A DNA stretch of 64,000 nt from Aequorivita sublithincola DSM 14238 (GCF_000265385.1 NC_018013.1:2631001-2695000); one strand, 5' to 3'; counted from the first letter of the stretch, positions 18,174-28,194 are shown. Made by a program: numbers and translations. Notes: generated by a model not told the origin, from the letters alone.

Positions 18174-18200
18174 AAAACCCGTCACATTGGACGGGTTTTT
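18174..18200. terminator. Bidirectional terminator
   Basis: Stem AAAACCCGTC against GACGGGTTTT with a 6-nt loop and A/T runs on both sides, between convergent genes ending at 18150 and 18218. Confidence 0.85.
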
Positions 18201-18217
18201 CAATTTAGTTTCATTTT

Positions 18218-19741
18218 TTATCCTTGCGGAAATTCAATGCTTTCGTATGCTCCAGCATCAGGGTGATCCTGTTGAGAATTCCCTCTTTGCGTTCCGTTCA
18301 AATCAAAATCAGGGCCAACTCCATTTTTACCTATATTTTCGGCACCTGAAGTTCCTTTTTCAATATTAAAGTTATTCTTTTCAGTATCCTGAAATTTTGG
18401 ATCAACACTTTGAACTATGCTTGTAAACAAAGCACTATTGGAAAAATCATACAACGGATTATTCGCGAATTCACCATTAGGATCTTCAAAACGTATCAGA
18501 CTATTTTCGAAGTTAAAGTTGAAAGCTCTTTCATCGCTTTTGAATAATGATAATTCACGACGCTCGTTTCCGTAGATAATACAGTTTTTAAAATCTGCTT
18601 TTATTAAATCTGCTGCCAATGCATCTCCCAGCGTATTTTCTATAGAAACGGAAGGGAAGGAGCGGAAGCCTTCATTCCAATAATTCGCAAAAGTACAATG
18701 TCTAAAATCATAAATCCCACCCAATTGTATGGCTAAAGAAGATTGACCGCTGTTGTTAACCACCATATTCTCGCCAGTTACTGCGCTATTTATAGCCAAT
18801 AGACCAATGTTTGAACTGTTATAAATTTGAACATTTTTCAAAGTGAGCTGGCTATTATCAGAAAGAATACCGAAAGTACTATTTTTAATGGTAGTGAAAT
18901 TCATTACACTGCTAAGGCTGCCTCTTAGCCAAATTGCATACCATTGCCCTGGAGTATCTGAAAATCCAGGTTCTAGACGGTCGCCTTCAAAAATCACTTC
19001 GTTTTCCATCACTTCGAGGTCATTACTTTTTTCTCCTTTTGTTATCAATGTTCCATTTTGTTCTACAATAATTCCACTTAAGTTGTGAAAATGTACTCGG
19101 GCACCAGCTTCAATAGTGAGGGTTTTGTTGTTTGGAACTGCCGCGAAACCATAGATAACATAAGGTTTTTCATTGGTAAAAGTGAGTTCGTTATCTTCAA
19201 GAAAAAATCCTTTTACTAAAAAAGGATTTTCTTCATCTCCAAGATTTAATGTTTCAGTAGTTCCATCAGCAAATTTTTCAGGGAAAAGGAAAACTGCATC
19301 TTTAACTAGCGTTACCAATTCTACTTTTTGCTCGTTACCGCCGCCATCAAAGAGAAGTTGGTCGGTATAAAGAAATTCTTTTGGGTTTGTAGGTAGGTTA
19401 TTAATATCGAAAGTATTTTCAATGAAAATGAAGATGCTGTCCTTCGCCAGAATCTGTACGTTTTCAAAGATTTTTCCAGGCATTCCATCTACGTTTAAAC
19501 GATAATTGGAAGCTTCACCTTGCGCCAAACGAACGGTGGGAATATTAATGTCCTCATTGCTTCGGTTGTAAACTTTTAAATTATAGGTGCTAGAACCAAT
19601 GTTTGAAAAAATTGTGTCCAGATAAACCGTATCTCTTGAAAACTCAAGGTTTCCAGTACTGGCAACGGTTTCAAAATCGTTGCGGCAAGAACTCCATAAA
19701 ATAAGACAACTTAAAATTGCCAATCCATATAAATACCTCAT
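18218..19741 (-). CDS. Parallel beta-helix (pectate-lyase-fold) lipoprotein
   Basis: 507 aa with lipoprotein signal MRYLYGLAILSCLILWSSC. Residues 20-170 are strand-rich ('LEFSRDTVYLDTIFSNIGSSTYNLKVYNRSNEDINI'), like an Ig-type domain. Residues 190-450 show a stacked-strand pattern with recurring N-I/V-x-I/V steps ('NFTTIKNSTFGILSDNSQLTLKNVQIYNSSNIG'), typical of right-handed parallel beta-helices. There is no clear catalytic site. Flavobacteria carry many such surface or periplasmic lipoproteins; a glycan-binding role is possible but unproven. Confidence 0.75.
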   Translation of the reverse strand: MRYLYGLAILSCLILWSSCRNDFETVASTGNLEFSRDTVYLDTIFSNIGSSTYNLKVYNRSNEDINIPTVRLAQGEASNYRLNVDGMPGKIFENVQILAKDSIFIFIENTFDINNLPTNPKEFLYTDQLLFDGGGNEQKVELVTLVKDAVFLFPEKFADGTTETLNLGDEENPFLVKGFFLEDNELTFTNEKPYVIYGFAAVPNNKTLTIEAGARVHFHNLSGIIVEQNGTLITKGEKSNDLEVMENEVIFEGDRLEPGFSDTPGQWYAIWLRGSLSSVMNFTTIKNSTFGILSDNSQLTLKNVQIYNSSNIGLLAINSAVTGENMVVNNSGQSSLAIQLGGIYDFRHCTFANYWNEGFRSFPSVSIENTLGDALAADLIKADFKNCIIYGNERRELSLFKSDERAFNFNFENSLIRFEDPNGEFANNPLYDFSNSALFTSIVQSVDPKFQDTEKNNFNIEKGTSGAENIGKNGVGPDFDLNGTQRGNSQQDHPDAGAYESIEFPQG

Positions 19742-19861
19742 TCAAGTAAAATTTTGGTAAAAATATAACTTTTTATGAAGGTTATTATTGTATTGTGAAG
19801 AAGTTTTCAGGAGGCAGTTGCAATAAGCGGTCTGACTAAAAATGCCTACTGCAATTGCTTA

Positions 19862-20956
19862 TTACTTACTTTTTTCTCTTTCCCATTTCATTTTATAAAA
19901 CATACGACCGTTTTCACTGGCTTGTTTCACTTTTTCACGCCAAGCTTTGTCTTTGTGAGGTTGAGATTCTTCTACGTATTCCCAAGAGATTCCTCCGACG
20001 GCTATTTCACCTAAAATAAAATCCCCGTTGTCTAAACTTACGTCAATGGTATTTGAAATATTTGAAACTGTCACTTCTCTTGTTTCAAAACCTACATAAC
20101 TAAACAACAAAATATCTCCCGGTTTTGTTTTAACTTCATAATTACCGTCAAAATCGGTTTGGGTTCCAATTGTTGTTCCTTTAATAATCACATTTGCACC
20201 AGGCAGTGCTAGACCAGTATCGTCAGTTACATTTCCTTTTATGGTTGCTATAATCGAATCTTTTTCTACTTCAGTATTCGATTCAACAGCTATCATGCCA
20301 GAAGTAACAAAAGCATGCGTATCCGTTGTAACTACAACCGTACGACTGCCAATTTCTGATTCCATTAAAACATTTTCTATAGCTTTTTTTCGAAGGCGAA
20401 CTTGCTGTGTTCCGTAATTTTCTTTGATGAAAGTTAGAATTTCTTTATCCAACGTATAAATTTCATACTCACCTTTTTTATTGGTCCAAGTCTGCGCTTC
20501 GGTTTCGTTGGAAATGATTTTTACGTTTTTTATCGGATCTCCATTTTCATCTCTCACAATTCCTTTAGTGATAATATACATTCTCAAATTATCAGGATTG
20601 CTGAAACGACTAATTCCTAAAGAAATCATCGGTTTTTCTGAAATAGAATCGGTTGAAGATTTTGGGTTATTTGAAAACAATGTCAACGGAAGAAGCATGG
20701 ATGCAGCGAAAGGAGCAAAACTTTGTCCGCTTTTGCGTTCTAGTTTCACTTCTCGGTTTAGTTGTGATGTTATAACCCTTCCACAGACAGTTTTATTTTT
20801 TGAAAGAATTTTAACCAGCTCTTCATCAGTTTTTGTAGTAAAGTCGAAAACTTCTTTGGTGCAAACGCTGCAAAATTTTCCTTTTTCGGTAGAAGTCATT
20901 TTTGCCCAGTCTTCGTGGCAAGGCTCTGGAATACGGATGGTGATGGATTTTTTCAT
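19862..20956 (-). CDS. Cys-rich N-terminal module joined to a CarboxypepD_reg-like domain
   Basis: 364 aa. Residues 1-62 form a compact module with four Cys (Cys13, Cys29-x-x-Cys32, Cys58) and the phrase 'PCHEDWAKMTSTEKGKFC', then 'SVCTKEVFDFTTKTDEELV', suggesting a zinc or other metal site. One hydrophobic stretch follows ('FAPFAASMLLPLTLFS', about 80-95). Residues 120-190 and 235-310 are two regulatory-like beta domains; the second ('IKGNVTDDTGLALPGANVI' through 'YVGFETREVTV') is the plug-type domain seen before SusC/TonB receptors. No barrel follows, so it is not a receptor. The module also occurs at the start of Bacteroidota TonB-like proteins, from memory. Function unknown; a sensor role is inference. 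Confidence 0.7.
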   Translation of the reverse strand: MKKSITIRIPEPCHEDWAKMTSTEKGKFCSVCTKEVFDFTTKTDEELVKILSKNKTVCGRVITSQLNREVKLERKSGQSFAPFAASMLLPLTLFSNNPKSSTDSISEKPMISLGISRFSNPDNLRMYIITKGIVRDENGDPIKNVKIISNETEAQTWTNKKGEYEIYTLDKEILTFIKENYGTQQVRLRKKAIENVLMESEIGSRTVVVTTDTHAFVTSGMIAVESNTEVEKDSIIATIKGNVTDDTGLALPGANVIIKGTTIGTQTDFDGNYEVKTKPGDILLFSYVGFETREVTVSNISNTIDVSLDNGDFILGEIAVGGISWEYVEESQPHKDKAWREKVKQASENGRMFYKMKWEREKSK

Positions 20957-21008
20957 GATTTAATGGTTTTTGTTGATTCAAAGGAAGCAATTATCAAACC
21001 ATGAAAAA

Positions 21009-21029
21009 ACCGCTTTTGAGTAAAGCGGT
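21009..21029 (-). terminator. Terminator of the glutamine cyclotransferase gene
   Basis: ACCGCTTT and AAAGCGGT arms; on the minus strand a run of six T follows. It lies between the genes at 19862-20956 and 21134-22180. Confidence 0.7.
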
Positions 21030-21059
21030 CGTTTGAGTGAGGGAAAAGTATAAAGTAAC

Positions 21060-21090
21060 AAGTGCCTAAAGTCTGTAAAGTGCCTAAAGT
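21060..21090. repeat. Direct repeat AAGTGCCTAAAGT, two copies
   Basis: Two identical 13-nt words 18 nt apart (21060-21072, 21078-21090), in the spacer downstream of the cyclotransferase. Another member of the tandem-word class of intergenic sequence. Confidence 0.8.
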
Positions 21091-21133
21091 TGGAAATACT
21101 TGCGACAACTGAAAACCGACAATTTACAAATGA

Positions 21134-22180
21134 TTACTTCTGAACAACTTCAATCTTAAAAAGCTTATCCCAGTTTTTTCCAGTTATATAAAGAATGTTG
21201 GGTTCGCCGTTGTAGGCAATTCCGTTAAGCACGTCTAATTTTGGATGTTGAGTAACTTTATCTTTAAGATCGGTTAAGTCAATCACGCCTTCAACTGCGC
21301 CGTTTTTTGGATCAATTATGGCGATGGAACCTTGTTGGTATACATTGGCATATATTTTTCCTTCCACCCATTCCAGTTCATTTACACTATTTATTTTACT
21401 AGTGTTGGTGAAAATTTCGATATAATCTTTTTCAGCAAGCGTATTGGAATTTAGGTTCCAAATTCTGTCCGTACCATCACTTTTATAAATGTTGTTTTCG
21501 GCATCGTGACACAAGCCCCAACCTTCTTTGCTTTGATTGTAAACAAAAGTTCCAGTTTGTTCCATGGTTTCTAAATTATAGATAAAACCAGTGTTTTCTT
21601 TCCAAGTAAGTTGATAAATTTTGTTGTTTAAAATAGTAAGTCCCTCTCCAAAATACTGATCTGCAAGTTTTACCATTTTGAAAATTTCACCAGTTTTATA
21701 ATCTGTTTTTCGAAGTGTAGATTCCTTGTATTGTCCCGTGCTTTCATATAAAGTATCGTTCTCAAACTCCAAACCTTGGGTGTAGGCATTAATATCGTGA
21801 GGATATGTCTCCAAAATTTTATAGGTGTAAAGTTTCGGCTTTATTGAAGACAGAATAGTGAGTTTTTGTGAAGTCTCATATTCTTCACCTTCACTGTATA
21901 TCTTGGCTTTCAGATTTTTTTCACCAAGTTTTATTCCCGAAAGAGAAATTGAATTTCCAGGAACTTCAATTCTTTCATTGTTCAAAAAGTAAAGAATAGA
22001 ATCGATTTCAATACCTTTTTTATTGTTTAATGTAACCGTAAGTACATCTTCAGTGGTGTAAGTTTTCTTTGGATTTTTAATTTCCAACGAAAAAGCATTA
22101 TTTTTTTCATCGGAATTATTTCCGCAGCCTCCCATAAAAAGAAGTAAAAGTGTAGGAACTAAAACGTTATAGATTTTCAT
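21134..22180 (-). CDS. Glutaminyl-peptide cyclotransferase lipoprotein
   Basis: 348 aa. It has a lipoprotein signal (LLLLFMGGC) and an Ig-like linker domain (25-110). The C-terminal 230 residues match the plant/bacterial glutamine cyclotransferase family: 'YPHDINAYTQGLEFENDTLYESTGQY', 'YFGEGLTILNNKIYQLTW', 'VNELEWVEGKIYANVYQQ' and 'VLNGIAYN'. This five-bladed propeller enzyme converts N-terminal Gln to pyroglutamate and probably protects exported proteins. T9SS substrates in Bacteroidota often start with pyroglutamate after signal removal, so a periplasmic maturation role is plausible (inference). Confidence 0.9.
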   Translation of the reverse strand: MKIYNVLVPTLLLLFMGGCGNNSDEKNNAFSLEIKNPKKTYTTEDVLTVTLNNKKGIEIDSILYFLNNERIEVPGNSISLSGIKLGEKNLKAKIYSEGEEYETSQKLTILSSIKPKLYTYKILETYPHDINAYTQGLEFENDTLYESTGQYKESTLRKTDYKTGEIFKMVKLADQYFGEGLTILNNKIYQLTWKENTGFIYNLETMEQTGTFVYNQSKEGWGLCHDAENNIYKSDGTDRIWNLNSNTLAEKDYIEIFTNTSKINSVNELEWVEGKIYANVYQQGSIAIIDPKNGAVEGVIDLTDLKDKVTQHPKLDVLNGIAYNGEPNILYITGKNWDKLFKIEVVQK

Positions 22181-22234
22181 AACTAACTATTAATTTATTG
22201 CAAGGTATTTATTAAAATTGAAATGTAAAAATAC

Positions 22235-22264
22235 TTGTGAAAAGTGTAAAAACCATTATCTTTG
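22235..22264 (+). promoter_or_regulatory. Complete Bacteroidota promoter of ffs (TTG, 19 nt, TATCTTTG)
   Basis: TTG at 22235-22237, a 19-nt spacer and TATCTTTG at 22257-22264 match the -33/-7 consensus. The expected start (about 22270) agrees with the 5' end of the SRP RNA. Confidence 0.8.
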
Positions 22265-22268
22265 CGGC

Positions 22269-22362
22269 GGCAAGTCCTACACAACCAGCTCCTGTTGAAT
22301 CCTCCAGGGCGGGAACGCAGCAAAGGTAAATGGTCGTAGCGGTGTGATGTAGGTAGCTTGCC
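22269..22362 (+). ncRNA. ffs: Signal recognition particle RNA, small bacterial type (4.5S RNA)
   Basis: About 94 nt. Outer stem GGCAAG pairs with CTTGCC; next TCCTACAC pairs with GTGTGATGTAGG. The apical helix 8 carries the conserved motif (GGGCGGGAACGCAGCAAAGG) that binds the Ffh M domain, with the tetraloop side and the AGCA internal-loop strand. The RNA is the scaffold of the SRP that targets membrane proteins cotranslationally. A complete promoter lies just upstream and a long hairpin just downstream. Ends are estimated from pairing. Confidence 0.93.
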
Positions 22363-22410
22363 ATTTTTTGTTCCCTGTTCCGAAGTCTCGGAAGCGGGAA
22401 CAAAAAATGG
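22361..22410 (+). terminator. Very long hairpin at the 3' end of ffs
   Basis: Perfect 15-bp arms (CCATTTTTTGTTCCC, GGGAACAAAAAATGG) enclose an inner TTCCGA-AGTC-TCGGAA hairpin. The first arm begins inside the end of ffs. The U-rich arm itself can act as the release tract. Confidence 0.8.
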
Positions 22411-22411
22411 C

Positions 22412-22444
22412 AAATTCCAAAAAAGCAAATCCCAAATTCCAAAA
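22412..22444. repeat. AAATTCCAAAA word repeated twice
   Basis: AAATTCCAAAA at 22412-22422 and at 22434-22444, separated by a related AAATCCC word. Intergenic tandem-word sequence. Confidence 0.7.
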
Positions 22445-22531
22445 CTGCAATTCTTTTTTCTATCTTCTTTTTGATTAAACTATTTGGAAAACCCACCGCA
22501 GAAATGCACCTTTGCTTTTCAACAACTATTT

Positions 22532-23338
22532 ATGCCAAAAACAGTACTCATTACAGGTGGTTCCTCAGGGATTGGTAAAGCCATTGGCGATTATCTTAAT
22601 AAAAAGGGATACCAAGTCTTCGGAACTAGCCGGAACCCTGAAAAGATAAAAGATTCCGTTTTTCCACTCCTGAAAATGGACGTTAATGAAAATGACTCCA
22701 TTAAAGCTGTTATTGCTGAAATTTTAAGCAAAGTTGAAAGTATTGATGTGGTAATAAACAATGCTGGTATTGGCATTACGGGGCCAATTGAAGAAACTCC
22801 CGAAAACGAAATTAAAAAAGCCTTTCAAACCAATTTTCACGGTCCTATAAATGTAATAAAAGCTGTTTTGCCACAAATGCGAAAACAGGGTTTTGGGCAT
22901 ATTTTAAATATTACATCCATTGCAGGATATATGGGACTTCCATACCGCGGAATTTACTCGGCTAGTAAAGCTGCTTTGGAGATTACCATTGAAGCCTTGC
23001 GCATGGAAACCTTGCAGTTTGGTATAAAAATGACCAATATCGCGCCAGGCGATTTTGCTACAAACATTGCCGCAGGTCGTTATCACGCGCCAGAATTAGA
23101 AAACTCTCCCTATAAAAAAGACTACGGAAACACGCTAAAAACAATGAACGAGCACGTAGACAATGGCGGTAATCCATTGGAAATGGCGAAGATAGTTCAC
23201 AAGATTATTGAAACTGAAAACCCGCGAATTCATTATAAAGTAGGTTCATCATTACAGAAATTTTCGATTGTGTTGAAACGTGTTTTGCCAGATAAGGTTT
23301 ATGAACGGATGCTTTTGAAGCATTATGGGTTGAAGTAA
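22532..23338 (+). CDS. Short-chain dehydrogenase/reductase (SDR)
   Basis: 268 aa from ATG 22532 (MPKTVLITGGSSGIG); an in-frame extension from 22484 is not family-like. Classical SDR landmarks are present: TGGSSGIG cofactor motif (8-15), NNAG, the Ser in 'NITSIAGYMGLPYRGIYSASKAA', and the YxxxK (YSASK) active site. The C-terminal 'NPRIHYKVGSSLQKFSIVLKRVLPDKVYERMLLKHYGL' resembles the large-substrate (ketosteroid/lipid-like) SDR subgroup. Substrate cannot be assigned. It lies downstream of ffs and likely uses its own weak promoter. Confidence 0.9.
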   Translation: MPKTVLITGGSSGIGKAIGDYLNKKGYQVFGTSRNPEKIKDSVFPLLKMDVNENDSIKAVIAEILSKVESIDVVINNAGIGITGPIEETPENEIKKAFQTNFHGPINVIKAVLPQMRKQGFGHILNITSIAGYMGLPYRGIYSASKAALEITIEALRMETLQFGIKMTNIAPGDFATNIAAGRYHAPELENSPYKKDYGNTLKTMNEHVDNGGNPLEMAKIVHKIIETENPRIHYKVGSSLQKFSIVLKRVLPDKVYERMLLKHYGLK

Positions 23339-23365
23339 AACCTATTTTAGTCTATTAAACTATAT

Positions 23366-23677
23366 TTGAAAATATTATTGACAATTCCATATTTAGTGGG
23401 ATTGGCTTATACTGTGACAAATTTTCACATAGATTTTTTTCGTTGGATAACCATCAATTTAGTTTCTTTTGAATATTAAAACATTGTAGTCAGCACAATA
23501 TATTTCCCGGCTTTAGTTTATTTAATTTATAGGATTTGGAATTTTAAAAATATTGATAAAAGCACCAAAGGAAATTAGACGGTTCAACTAATTTTTGTGA
23601 GTCTAATAACAATGCCTATTTATATATTGAAAAAGGATGATGTGTTCGTAAACCAAAATAATGAAGTCAAAAGTTGA
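23366..23677 (+). pseudogene. Degraded membrane-protein gene with two in-frame stops
   Basis: A single frame of about 103 codons reads as a convincing small membrane protein, but contains TAA (23477-23479) and TAG (23576-23578) before the final TGA (23675-23677). The three blocks are 'LLTIPYLVGLAYTVTNFHID', 'IVVSTIYFPALVYLIYRIW' and 'TVQLIFVSLITMPIYILKKD': three hydrophobic segments with charged caps, all in the same frame. There is no ATG, only a TTG at 23366. Both stops are one substitution away from Lys/Gln/Glu codons. This looks like nonsense decay; the next gene (23736) is also a membrane protein of unknown function. Confidence 0.6.
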
Positions 23678-23735
23678 AGTTATTGGTCATTGTTAAATTT
23701 TTGTTGAAGTGATTCTTCTTTGCTAACAGATTTTT

Positions 23736-24227
23736 ATGGAAATGTTTAAAATTTATCCCAAAGAAAAATTTCAATTAGAAACGAATTTAAATAAACGTCA
23801 AATAATTGAACGATTCGAACAGAACGTTTTAATTAATGACTCTTATATATTTCGGAAACAGTATACTCAAAAGCCAAATAATAAATATGAAGGGATAATC
23901 ATCGGAAATGAATTCAAAATACAGCATAAACATATTTATGGAGAAAATGGATCGTGGCGCCCTGTTATTTTTGGAATTATTAACGATCACTCTATTGAAT
24001 TAGAGTTTAGGATTCCAAGTATCAGTTTCTTTATTATTGCGTTGTTTATTTTTTTAAGTATTATCACCTCTATTGTTTCAATATATTTCATTGTAACTGA
24101 AAATAGATTTGAGTGGATAATGCTTTTACCATTTGTTTTTCTTTTAATAATTTTTCCAGCTTCTTTAAAAGGATATAAAAAAGAAAGAGTAAAGGCAAAA
24201 GCAGATTTGAAGAATTTATTTCAATAA
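23736..24227 (+). CDS. Two-helix membrane protein of unknown function
   Basis: 163 aa. The first 90 residues are soluble and strand-rich, starting MEMFKIYPKEKFQLETNLNK. Two membrane segments follow ('SFFIIALFIFLSIITSIVSIYF', split near residue 105, and 'WIMLLPFVFLLIIFP'), then a short basic tail 'GYKKERVKAKADLKNLF'. No family recognised. Low-GC like the pseudogene before it, it may belong to the same small laterally acquired patch. Confidence 0.6.
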   Translation: MEMFKIYPKEKFQLETNLNKRQIIERFEQNVLINDSYIFRKQYTQKPNNKYEGIIIGNEFKIQHKHIYGENGSWRPVIFGIINDHSIELEFRIPSISFFIIALFIFLSIITSIVSIYFIVTENRFEWIMLLPFVFLLIIFPASLKGYKKERVKAKADLKNLFQ

Positions 24228-24316
24228 ATAATTTTAGAGGTTTTGGGCGGCTTTTTGTAAAATTACCAACTTATCAATCTTTATAAACAACCCTATTCAA
24301 TCAGCCTTTTCTTCAC

Positions 24317-24324
24317 TATTTTTG
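24317..24324 (+). promoter_or_regulatory. -7 promoter box of the transaldolase-type gene
   Basis: TATTTTTG, exact TAnnTTTG, 25 nt upstream of the ATG at 24350. The -33 position holds TTC instead of TTG. Confidence 0.5.
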
Positions 24325-24349
24325 CAACTATTAATTTGAAACCACTCCT

Positions 24350-25003
24350 ATGAAATTCTTTATCGATACCGCAAACCTAGACCAAATTCGCGAAGCTCAA
24401 GATCTTGGCGTGCTTGATGGCGTTACAACTAATCCATCATTGATGGCAAAGGAAGGCATCACTGGCCGTAACAATATTTTGAAACATTATGTAGACATTT
24501 GCAATATTGTTGATGGAGACGTTTCCGCAGAAGTAATTGCAACCGATTTTGAAGGAATGGTAAAAGAAGGTGAGGAACTTGCAGAATTGCATTCGCAAAT
24601 CGTCGTAAAAATACCAATGATAAAGGAAGGAGTAAAAGCAATGAAATATTTTACAGATCACGGAATTCGGACCAACTGTACGCTTGTTTTTTCCGCAGGT
24701 CAGGCATTGTTAGCAGCAAAAGCGGGAGCAACTTATGTTTCGCCATTTATTGGTCGTCTGGACGATATTTCAACCGACGGACTGGAACTTATTGCAGATA
24801 TTCGATTGATTTATGACAATTTTGGTTTCGAAACCAAAATTCTTGCCGCTTCTATTCGCCACACTATGCACATTATAAATTGTGCAAAAATAGGGGCAGA
24901 TGTAATGACGGGACCGCTTTCTTCTATTGAAGGTTTACTGAAACATCCATTAACGGATAGTGGTTTAAAGCAGTTTTTGGAAGACTATAAAAAAGGAAAT
25001 TAA
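24350..25003 (+). CDS. fsa: Fructose-6-phosphate aldolase/transaldolase, TalC/FSA type
   Basis: 217 aa, normal for the short subfamily. It uses a Schiff-base lysine to cleave or form sugar phosphates (dihydroxyacetone and glyceraldehyde-3-phosphate, or as transaldolase in the pentose phosphate pathway). The start 'MKFFIDTANLDQIREAQDLG' and 'GVTTNPSLMAKEG' are family signatures; Lys87 in 'IVVKIPM' is the reactive lysine. Whether it acts mainly as aldolase or transaldolase cannot be decided from sequence. Own promoter; cytoplasmic. Confidence 0.95.
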   Translation: MKFFIDTANLDQIREAQDLGVLDGVTTNPSLMAKEGITGRNNILKHYVDICNIVDGDVSAEVIATDFEGMVKEGEELAELHSQIVVKIPMIKEGVKAMKYFTDHGIRTNCTLVFSAGQALLAAKAGATYVSPFIGRLDDISTDGLELIADIRLIYDNFGFETKILAASIRHTMHIINCAKIGADVMTGPLSSIEGLLKHPLTDSGLKQFLEDYKKGN

Positions 25004-25039
25004 GAAAGTTAAGTGCGAGGTTATCAAGTAAGATCGTGA

Positions 25040-26437
25040 TTATCTATTCAAAAAACCGAGTAGTAGTTGTTCAAAATCTGAGTTGAACATATTCGTTTTT
25101 CCATCAAGAATAATTCCTTGTTTATCAACTATAATAACCTTCGTCATAGAATTTAAAACAAGTTTCTCTTCAGCTTCGTTAATGTTTTCAAGCTGAAATT
25201 CTGAGTCAGAATGGTAATTGGATTTCTTCACAATTTCAAGCCATTTTTTAAAATGAGTATCGGTATTTATGGCTAAAAAGTCATATTCAGGATACTTTGA
25301 TTTTAACTCCGCCGCTCGGCTATGTAGGTTTTTGTTCTTTGCTGATGTTCCAGACCAAAAATAAATTACTGAAGGCGCTTTGATTATGTTCTGCAAATCT
25401 TTCACAACATTATCCGTATTTACAAGAGCTACATTTGGTATAGTTTGGCCTGCGGTAAGTTTTATAGTTGCGTCATAAAGCATTCCTATCTTTTCAAGAT
25501 GCTTTTTATCGGTATTCATTTTTGAAAATACTTCAAAATACTGCTCCTCCTCCTTCGCATCTTTTGCATTCAGTAAATAAAAATAAGCGTTATGTTGTAG
25601 AAGACTATTTTTGAGAGAATCAAAAGTTACAACACTGTCTATAAACTTGATTTTCTTGAAATTATATTTGAAAGAATAACGATCAATGGAAGCATTTTTA
25701 TCAAATTTTGTACAAACAACATTATCAAAATATCTATTCATAAAACGATAATATGGATAATAGTAAAGAAGATCATTCCTTTTGAAATTTATATTTTTTC
25801 GATAGTCAAAAAAATGTTTGTCAAATTTTTCAGGATTGCTTCTGTTGGCGGCGGCAAATAATTCTTTTTTTGAATAATAGTCGTATTCAATATTGGCTAA
25901 GGCTATTTTTTTGAATTTTTCTGATGACTCATTATTTTTATTAAACTCGTCATATTCTTTTAATTTTGAAGCTTTTAAAGAATCGATTTTCTTTTCAAAA
26001 TCCTTTGATGAAAGTCCATACCATTTTTGCAAATCGCGGTTCTCTATTTCATTTTGCAAATAAAAATCCATTAACAAGTTGTTCTGTTCGCCGCCTCTGC
26101 CAGAGTAAGCAAGGGATTCATCAAAATCAACTGTATTTTGGTGAAGTAATAAACTATCACCAGGTTCAATATAAAAAACTTGACTTTCACTATGTTTTAA
26201 GTTGTAAAGTCCAGGTTTTATTTTATCGGTTCTAAAATGAAAAAAATTATTTTCATCTAGTTTTACTGTGTCTAAAACCTCATTACCTTTCGAAAAAATA
26301 ATGTAGTCAAGAGTAGGGTTAATTATTTGACCGCCTATATAGGTAGTTTGCACAAGGTTTTCATCCTTGTTTTTACAAGAGAAAAGTGATACAAATAAAA
26401 AGAGAAGAAGTAATTTTTTAAACAATCGGGCTTTCAT
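25040..26437 (-). CDS. TlpA-like lipoprotein lacking the redox cysteines
   Basis: 465 aa with lipoprotein signal LLLLFLFVSLFSC. Residues 30-120 match the DUF4369-like N-terminal beta domain common to Bacteroidota TlpA-type proteins. Residues 320-465 form a thioredoxin-like fold, but the active-site segment that should read WCxxC is 'IYFWSGTSAKNK': both Cys are replaced by Ser. The later 'SMTKVIIVDKQGII' gives the cis-Pro-side strand without the Pro. So it is likely a non-catalytic member, perhaps a binding or chaperone module. It is divergent from the ABC-F gene. Confidence 0.8.
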   Translation of the reverse strand: MKARLFKKLLLLFLFVSLFSCKNKDENLVQTTYIGGQIINPTLDYIIFSKGNEVLDTVKLDENNFFHFRTDKIKPGLYNLKHSESQVFYIEPGDSLLLHQNTVDFDESLAYSGRGGEQNNLLMDFYLQNEIENRDLQKWYGLSSKDFEKKIDSLKASKLKEYDEFNKNNESSEKFKKIALANIEYDYYSKKELFAAANRSNPEKFDKHFFDYRKNINFKRNDLLYYYPYYRFMNRYFDNVVCTKFDKNASIDRYSFKYNFKKIKFIDSVVTFDSLKNSLLQHNAYFYLLNAKDAKEEEQYFEVFSKMNTDKKHLEKIGMLYDATIKLTAGQTIPNVALVNTDNVVKDLQNIIKAPSVIYFWSGTSAKNKNLHSRAAELKSKYPEYDFLAINTDTHFKKWLEIVKKSNYHSDSEFQLENINEAEEKLVLNSMTKVIIVDKQGIILDGKTNMFNSDFEQLLLGFLNR

Positions 26438-26542
26438 TAGGATTAGAAAACAAATGTAGCCGAGCTGTTAGCCGCATTGTGTTAAATGGTCGTTAAAAGG
26501 ATTATTAAAACGTTAATATTTTCGGCTTAACGCTTAATTAGC

Positions 26543-26550
26543 TACTTTTG
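26543..26550 (+). promoter_or_regulatory. -7 promoter box of the ABC-F gene
   Basis: TACTTTTG, exact TAnnTTTG, 18 nt upstream of the ATG at 26569. The -33 position holds TTC. Confidence 0.5.
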
Positions 26551-26562
26551 CGCAAAATTTAA

Positions 26563-28194
<1,632 letters not shown>

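Noticed and set aside
18174..18200. Palindrome as a regulator binding site
   Set aside because: It is a short G+C stem with A/T tails between convergent stops, which is typical of a terminator.
22195..22496. Open frames on the minus strand across the SRP RNA
   Set aside because: They run through ffs and its hairpin, have no family signal, and the RNA gene with its promoter explains the region.
23366..23677. Stop-codon readthrough or recoding in the membrane-protein frame
   Set aside because: No SECIS-like or recoding context was seen, and two different stop codons point to decay.
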